From positions 241,308-305,307 of the forward strand of contig CH002898.1 of the NCBI GenBank assembly GCA_000149265.1: 64,000 nt of DNA, written 5' to 3'. The position numbers and the translations under genes are program-made. Positions 58,701-64,000 of the stretch are shown here, piece after piece (the first letter of the stretch is position 1; every line of letters begins with the position of its first letter). Under the pieces are notes generated by a model. It searched no databases. It saw only the letters and a program-made list of their open reading frames with translations, and had not been told where the DNA came from. Source of the DNA: Ciona savignyi. Taxonomy: Eukaryota; Chordata; Ascidiacea; Phlebobranchia; Cionidae.

Positions 58701-61700
58701 TCAGCAGATGATATCCTATGAATAAACAGGCCTGTCACTTAAGGCTGTTGGTGCTAAAATTCTGTTGTTCTAAAATATGGCATCATTGACTGACCTTCCA
58801 GCAGTTATTAGAGTAGTGATAATCACAGTATAATTCATCAAATTTTTCCTTGAAGGATAATAAAAATCATTTCCATTGTAGTTGGAAAATTCCTGCAAAC
58901 AATATACCAATAATAATTTGGAGCTTTTTTTAAATGTCTATCAACTTAACACATGATTATTTATGGGTTGAACCAGAAGATTCAGACTTTTGTTGGACTA
59001 TCTATGAAGTAGATGACTGTAATCATATTTTATGTATGGTTAGTCAGTAGCAATTATTATTTCATTTTAATTAATATTAATGAAATCGACTATGTTTCCA
59101 GCATGGTGGGGCCTATTGAGGTGTTTAATGGATCTCTTTTAGTGGCTACCTCACTCATATTATTGGGAATGCAAACCTGAACTGTTGGATGGACATCGTT
59201 CCATTTTCTGGACATGGCATGCATGCGGAATATCTTTCCCTTGTCGATGTGGCTAACCAGACGCTTTGCAAGAAGGTCACTCGCACTGTTAGAAGGGGCG
59301 CAAACCAGAATCTTGTATTTGGGATTAAATTTGTGCACCTGTGAGTGACAAGAGAAGTGTTTAAATTTGAACTTCAAAAAAACAAATGATTTATTAAAAA
59401 CCTGTTGGATTGCTTCCACAACGGTGACAGTTTTTCCTGTGCCAGGGGGACCGTAGATAATATAAGGCACTCTGGATTTGCCAAAAACAATGTGTTTCAC
59501 AGCTTCAGCTTGCTGCTGATTTTGCTCAATATTTTTATTGAACATTCTGAAAAAAACAGGATCTTGCTTAGCGTCTCATTGATGGATAGGTGTAGCTTAG
59601 TTGCCACAAACAGTCAAAATTTTGTTTCAAACCCTACGTTGGTTGAACTGTGTTAAGTCTAGTTATGTATATTCAAAAAATTTGTCTACTGAAATATATT
59701 CCAACTCATTAAAAAGTTTTTTAACATACTTAAAAGCCATATCTGGCATAGTTTCCTCCAGTCTAGTTTTCGGGAAAATCAACTCTTGGTGACACCGTGA
59801 GATACCGCTGATAGCACGGTGCTGCAATTTCATAGGAAACCGGTTGAAAGTGAATGAAACATTGTATTTTGAACCATTTACATGGCTCTGGTGAATACTG
59901 CAGAGAAAGTTATAATTTGAAATGAAAATAAAAACGCTGCTACAATCAACATTATAATAAAAAATGAAAAGTTATTCTAAAATAACATGAAATGCTGGAA
60001 AAATACATAATTTATTTAAAACATTAAAATTGGACTTACGATTTGTTAATGGCTAACAGAACTGAATCGCGTTCAACTTTAATGACTCTGCCTTCATACT
60101 TCACACCAGCTCCAGGTCTTTTCAAGTAAATTTTATCTCCCCGCAAAATTGAAGGCCTGCGCTCAGCTAAACCAGGTACCTGGATATTTCATTTCTATTT
60201 TATAATGTGCCACAATACCTAATATGCTAAACCTATGGTTTTTAAGCTTTTATATCTACAGGAAACCACCACATATATTACCAGTATAACAAAGCTGTAG
60301 TCAAAGAGTATATTAATATATAAAATCTATTATGAATCAGAGAAGAGGTGGATTTAGGAATAACGTTAGTGCAACATGGACAATCATCAAAAGATAAATT
60401 GGGTCAGTTTAGCACTGAGAAGCCAAAAATTGGGCTTTGAAAAGGGGAAGTGAGGTCCACCTCCACGTCTGACACCAAGATATTACTACATAAATGTGGC
60501 TTAGCAGAGAAGAGGCAAATAAGTCTTATTACGAGATCAAAAATAGTTTCCGTGTTTGAATTCAACCAAATTATTCACCAACTCTCTGTGTTTTGCTGTG
60601 TTTGCATATAATAAAGAATAAAATTGGAATAAATTTTTGGTTTCTAGTCATAAGATATCGACTAAGGCAAAAAAATGCTAACAAAGAGGGCTACTTTTTA
60701 CAAACTTATGGGATTTTTGTCAAATAAAGGGTCGGTGGAAATAACAAGCACATTAGTTAACATTTCTTAAAGTTTATACCTGATTGTATAATCCCTAAAA
60801 AAGCAGAGTGAAATAAGTCTCAGCAAACATTAGAAAGTTCATTAAATGGTGGACCACTACCTGCAGCCCTAAATTTTAGAATCTTTCTCTGCCTTCAATG
60901 CTGGCACTCACTTTATGTAGATACACTTTCTATATCGATGCTTGCCTGGTATTCTTCTAAATGAAGCAAGAGGGAAAATTTCCTTCTATAACCCTCAGTT
61001 GAATCTATATCGCTTTCCAAGATTTTTCTAGTAAGAAAAAAAATAATTTGTGGTTCTTACAACAGTAATTATTAAAAAGTAAAGAAAAAATTTTGTGTTT
61101 TTGTGCTTACATTCTTTGATCGTTTTGTTTAGAATTTCTGGGATCTTTAGCCAATGTTTTCACATCAGTTGGAATATCTGCAGGTGGTAATGAACGTGAC
61201 TTTTGTAAAGAGTCATCAGTTTCCCTATAAAATTAAAAAGGATTGAAATTTGAAACATGGTAGAGAGACCTTATAAAATATTAAGTGTGAATACCATAGC
61301 ACTGTTTCACAGCGTAAAATTTGAGCTGGGTCTTCATAAATCCTTTGTGGTCGTTTGTATGGTGCGGTTGGCTTGAGAAAATCAACCAATTCATTTGTTT
61401 TGTAACATCTGATATATCTGAGAACCAAGAAAGATGTATCTGACCCATCAAATTTAAGTTGGAAAAATGCATCTGAGCAGTATGAGCCGATTTGATTGAA
61501 AACACAACAGCTTACAATGATTTCATACTCTTCACCTAGTTAACAATAACATGGTGTATCAAGGTACGGTGATAATGAATAGGAATTACACAATTATTTT
61601 CTTCATGCCTGGTGAATAAGACACAATGAATGAACATTATTGAAATGTTCATTAAATAATAACTATGGGTCCCTTTACAATGCTAATTTACAAATCCACA

Positions 61701-62159
61701 AATTAACAACAGTTATTTAATTTAATCACTGCTTAAAATTAAATGTGGCAAAAAAACACAACAAAATTGTACTGTTATTAACAATACTCTTACGTTAAGA
61801 AAATTCTGATTTCTTTAATTTGTATAATATAAACATATTGTGAAACACTATTAATATAATTAAGAATAAATAATGTTGTGGTTTATTATAGGGGGGCAAC
61901 TCCAATTTTCACCCGGTTAAGTAAAGTTACATGGACATGTTTAGGAATTCAAAGATTTTACTTAATTTTCCCTACTGTGTTTTGTTTAACAAAAAACAAA
62001 AAAATTTACCAAAACTTTACCTGGTCCTATTTCAACAGAGGTTGGGTTGGTTAAATTTGTACAACCTTCAACATCACTTAGTGTCATAACTTCACTGTTT
62101 CTTAAAAACAAACACCTTTCCAAAATCAAGGGTGTGTTGCACTTGTTTCGAACCACCAT
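55731..62159 (-). CDS. MOV10: MOV10-family RNA helicase (SF1, UPF1-like), one apparent frameshift
   Basis: Cytoplasmic or granule 5'-3' RNA helicase of the MOV10/MOV10L1/Armitage type, linked to small-RNA silencing and retroelement control. Exons read: 62021-62159, 61295-61535, 61111-61224, about 60925-61027, 60780-60794, 60040-60179, 59730-59897, 59402-59546, 59150-59338, 58795-58892, 58609-58715, 58283-58370, 57569-57682, 57260-57456, 56883-56972, 56240-56425, 55731-55907 (stop TAA). Motifs in order: [15 protein letters not shown], Walker [70 protein letters not shown]. About 770 residues against about 1000 for MOV10, so N-terminal exons may be missing; the ATG at 62159 is provisional. Exon 58609-58715 needs two frames (one extra base between ...PNDHFDF and DEAGH). 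The 60780-61027 junctions are uncertain. MOV10 versus MOV10L1 is not resolved. Confidence 0.88.
56513..56820 (+). repeat. tRNA-derived SINE, full length
   Basis: Best complete forward copy: head 'gtccggccagttggtctagc' (box A) and 'aggtcgcaggtgcgaaactgg' region (box B), 'ccttgggcaaggcactttac' body, second domain, and tail 'tatcctatatcctatcctat'. Lies in a helicase intron, on the strand opposite to the gene. Confidence 0.92.
57770..57935. repeat. Inverted repeat, ~63-bp arms, ~40-bp loop
   Basis: Left arm 57770-57832 ('agtaggaaaatctcaatcat' through 'caattgctctatca') is complementary to right arm 57872-57935, roughly 85 percent by eye. The transcript of the helicase intron would fold into a long hairpin. 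The flanks (57715-57765 and 58080-58190) carry decayed SINE-like words, so the arms may be two SINE fragments in opposite orientation. Confidence 0.8.
58080..58190 (-). repeat. Possible tRNA-derived head
   Basis: On the complement: 'ccacatagctcagtattagg' (box A-like) and 'ggttgttggttgtaatccaa' (box B-like region), resembling another tRNA-related SINE head rather than the family above. Intronic in the helicase gene. Confidence 0.35.
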
Positions 62160-62286
62160 CGCAAAGTTACTTTAATTCTGCATAAAAGGCGTTTACTGAA
62201 ATTTCTGTGTCGGACCGTGACACTTGAAATTGTATATTTAAAACATAAAGCTGAACAATGAGTAGTTACTTATTTGTAGCTTCAGT

Positions 62287-62436
62287 TACACAAAGTTAGG
62301 ATTAGAAATTCATGTTTATCCTTGTATATTAGAAAACACCAATGGGCAGATTACTTGCGCTTTCCGTCGGGTTATCTGAGCTATTGCAGTGTGTTGTGTA
62401 TGATTTAGAAGTTCCTTTAATATAGTATAACGCATC
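62287..62436 (-). repeat. SINE fragment, second-domain half only
   Basis: Reverse fragment: 'attcatgtttatccttg', 'tcgggttatctgagctattg' and 'cagtgtgttgtgtatgattt'. It ends where the next, oppositely oriented copy begins, so the two form a tail-out arrangement. Confidence 0.75.
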
Positions 62437-62440
62437 AATG

Positions 62441-62729
62441 ATAAGCGCATTAGCTTAGTTGGTTAATACTTCGCTCCTAAGCTGCAGGTTCCAAACTGGT
62501 CGCTAGCAAGGCAGCTATTTCTTTGTCCAAGGTGCTTAACGGTCATTGCCTAAACTCAGTGAAATAATGGGTTCTACTAAATTAAAGGTACGTTTAAATC
62601 ATGTACATTATACTAAAATAGCCTCTGTAATCCGATGATTGGCGCGAGGTGATATAAAGATTGCTCGTGTGGTAACCCCTTTGATGTTTTACTTTTCAGG
62701 GGATGAAAAAGAATATCCTATCCTATCCA
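62441..62729 (+). repeat. tRNA-derived SINE with clear tRNA-like head
   Basis: Forward copy starting 'gataagcgcattagcttagt' (box A TTAGCTTAGTTGG) with box B 'gcaggttccaaactgg', body 'ccaaggtgcttaacggtcat' and 'atcctatcctatcc' tail. Its head differs from the other copies, as if it belonged to a sister subfamily. Confidence 0.85.
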
Positions 62730-63163
62730 TTGGGTATCGTCAGGTTCTATCTAAGTTCTATTCCTGCCCAATAAATAGCTAGATTAATTTCATCAGCAAG
62801 GTATATTGTCTTGATACAAGAGCTTTAAATGTGACACTAATGTTAGAAAATGCTGGTAACCAGGAGTAATACACAAGGCAATACATAAGAAGCAAAGAAC
62901 ACTGCATTTTCCATATTTTATTTTATTTCACAGGATTAGATAATCCTGTAAAGAAGCAAAAAATCCAAACTTTCATTTCTTTTTTTGATGCCTTTTTTAT
63001 CTTTTACGAAAATTAAAATATGTGTAATAAATGATGTATTTTAAAGCTTAAACAACTGTCTGTACCAAGCAACTTAATTCTGGTTCTAAAAACATGTTTC
63101 ACATGCATAAGAAAACCATACTCCATGTGTGTCAAAATTTTTTCAATGGGTTATATTCGAATA

Positions 63164-63198
<35 letters not shown>

Positions 63199-64000
63199 AA
63201 AATACTTCGATAAAATATATTTTGGTTGGTTTTGTTACGATGTCTTTGTTCTAGATACACCAAAAGTGTTTGGTAAAAATTAATACAAAGCGAGAAAAAG
63301 ATGAAACCAAAGTTATTATTTTTGTAAAATTATATCGAGTTTTAATGTATAATGAGTTTTTTTATTTTGGAATAATGTATTAATTGTTATTTAATTAAAA
63401 ATCATCTTTGTCTGAAATACCTAATGAATTATTTTTTATTGTTATTAATGTGGAATGCATTAGCACTCAAAAAAACATTTTTAAAGTACTTACAAAGATG
63501 GAATAAATATTTTGACCTTACTTTAAAGAAATGGCACTTCAGAGTTAAAAAAAATCTGTAAATTCATAGCGGTTTCTGAGATATTAATATTTAGGTTGTG
63601 ATTTGCCAATGAAATCATTTTATATTATATGATTTAAAAACCACTTAAATAACAGCAAATGGAATATATTTTGTAATCTCAGACTTTCAACAAATTTTTA
63701 AATAAACAGGAAAGTTGTTAACAATAGAATAAAAAACTTCCCCAACATTGTTCAACCCAAATTAAACATTTTTTTGTCTGGTGCTTGCTTTATATATAAT
63801 TGTACAAAAATATTATTGTAACAGGGAAACAATGAAAAATCAACAATCTGAAATAGTTTTTTATTTAAACAATTAATAGACCTTTTGTATTTATATATAA
63901 CAAAGGTTGGTATATTGACTTTTCAACAAAGGTTCGTATATTGACTTTTCTACAAATTTTCTGATTGGATAACTTAGTAATGCCAATGAGCTGGCGACAT
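62730..64000. other. Upstream of the helicase gene, no gene seen
   Basis: Very AT-rich. Contains a (TA)n run at 63167-63195 and, near the right end, the doubled phrase 'acaaaggttggtatattgac' / 'acaaaggttcgtatattgac' at 63900-63947. No exon for the missing N-terminal part of the helicase was found here. Confidence 0.45.
63167..63195. repeat. (TA)n microsatellite
   Basis: Uninterrupted alternating AT run in the region upstream of the helicase gene. Confidence 0.92.

Overview
The window is animal nuclear DNA, almost certainly from a tunicate close to Ciona. Genes are split into short exons by AT-rich introns that carry SINEs and small DNA transposons. One gene encodes a voltage-sensing phosphatase that matches, across its whole length, the Ciona protein Ci-VSP as I remember it. 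There are enough substitutions to suggest a congener (for example C. savignyi) or a diverged copy rather than C. intestinalis/robusta itself. One 100-N assembly gap lies at 31136-31235.

Layout, left to right. 1-3794 (-): 5' part of an SLC5-type sodium-coupled solute transporter, running off the left edge. 6941-9795 (-): C-terminal exons of an unidentified TPR-repeat protein. 10863-11615 (+): decayed LINE. 13045-20076 (-): complete 11-exon voltage-sensing phosphatase with about 1.5 kb of ~337-bp tandem repeats in one intron. 20867-33476 (-): complete 9-exon PA-TM-RING (Goliath/RNF130-type) ubiquitin ligase. Its first intron holds two near-identical ~890-bp piggyBac-like non-autonomous elements on either side of the gap, and its second intron holds a small unrecognised ORF. 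37469-42259 (-): complete 8-exon testin (PET plus three LIM domains) with a large proline-rich insertion. 45915-47461 (+): 4-exon UPF0561/C2orf68 homologue. 47718-52598 (-): complete 8-exon galactocerebrosidase with a transposon in intron 1. 55731-62159 (-): MOV10-family RNA helicase with an apparent single-base frameshift just before its DEAG motif.

The genes show no joint pathway. Their order looks like ordinary gene-dense ascidian synteny: several same-strand neighbours, and one close tail-to-tail pair (UPF0561 and GALC). The repeat landscape is rich: one tRNA-derived SINE family in at least a dozen copies of both orientations, TTAA-inserting piggyBac-like elements, an element with an 8-bp target duplication, foldback structures, minisatellites and a dispersed ~337-bp repeat.

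Exon boundaries were worked out by hand from splice signals, frame continuity and remembered homologues. Internal exon phases agree for every gene given as complete. I see no convincing undescribed multi-gene system. The best leads are the VSP orthologue with its noncanonical splice sites, the helicase frameshift, and the mobile-element structures.
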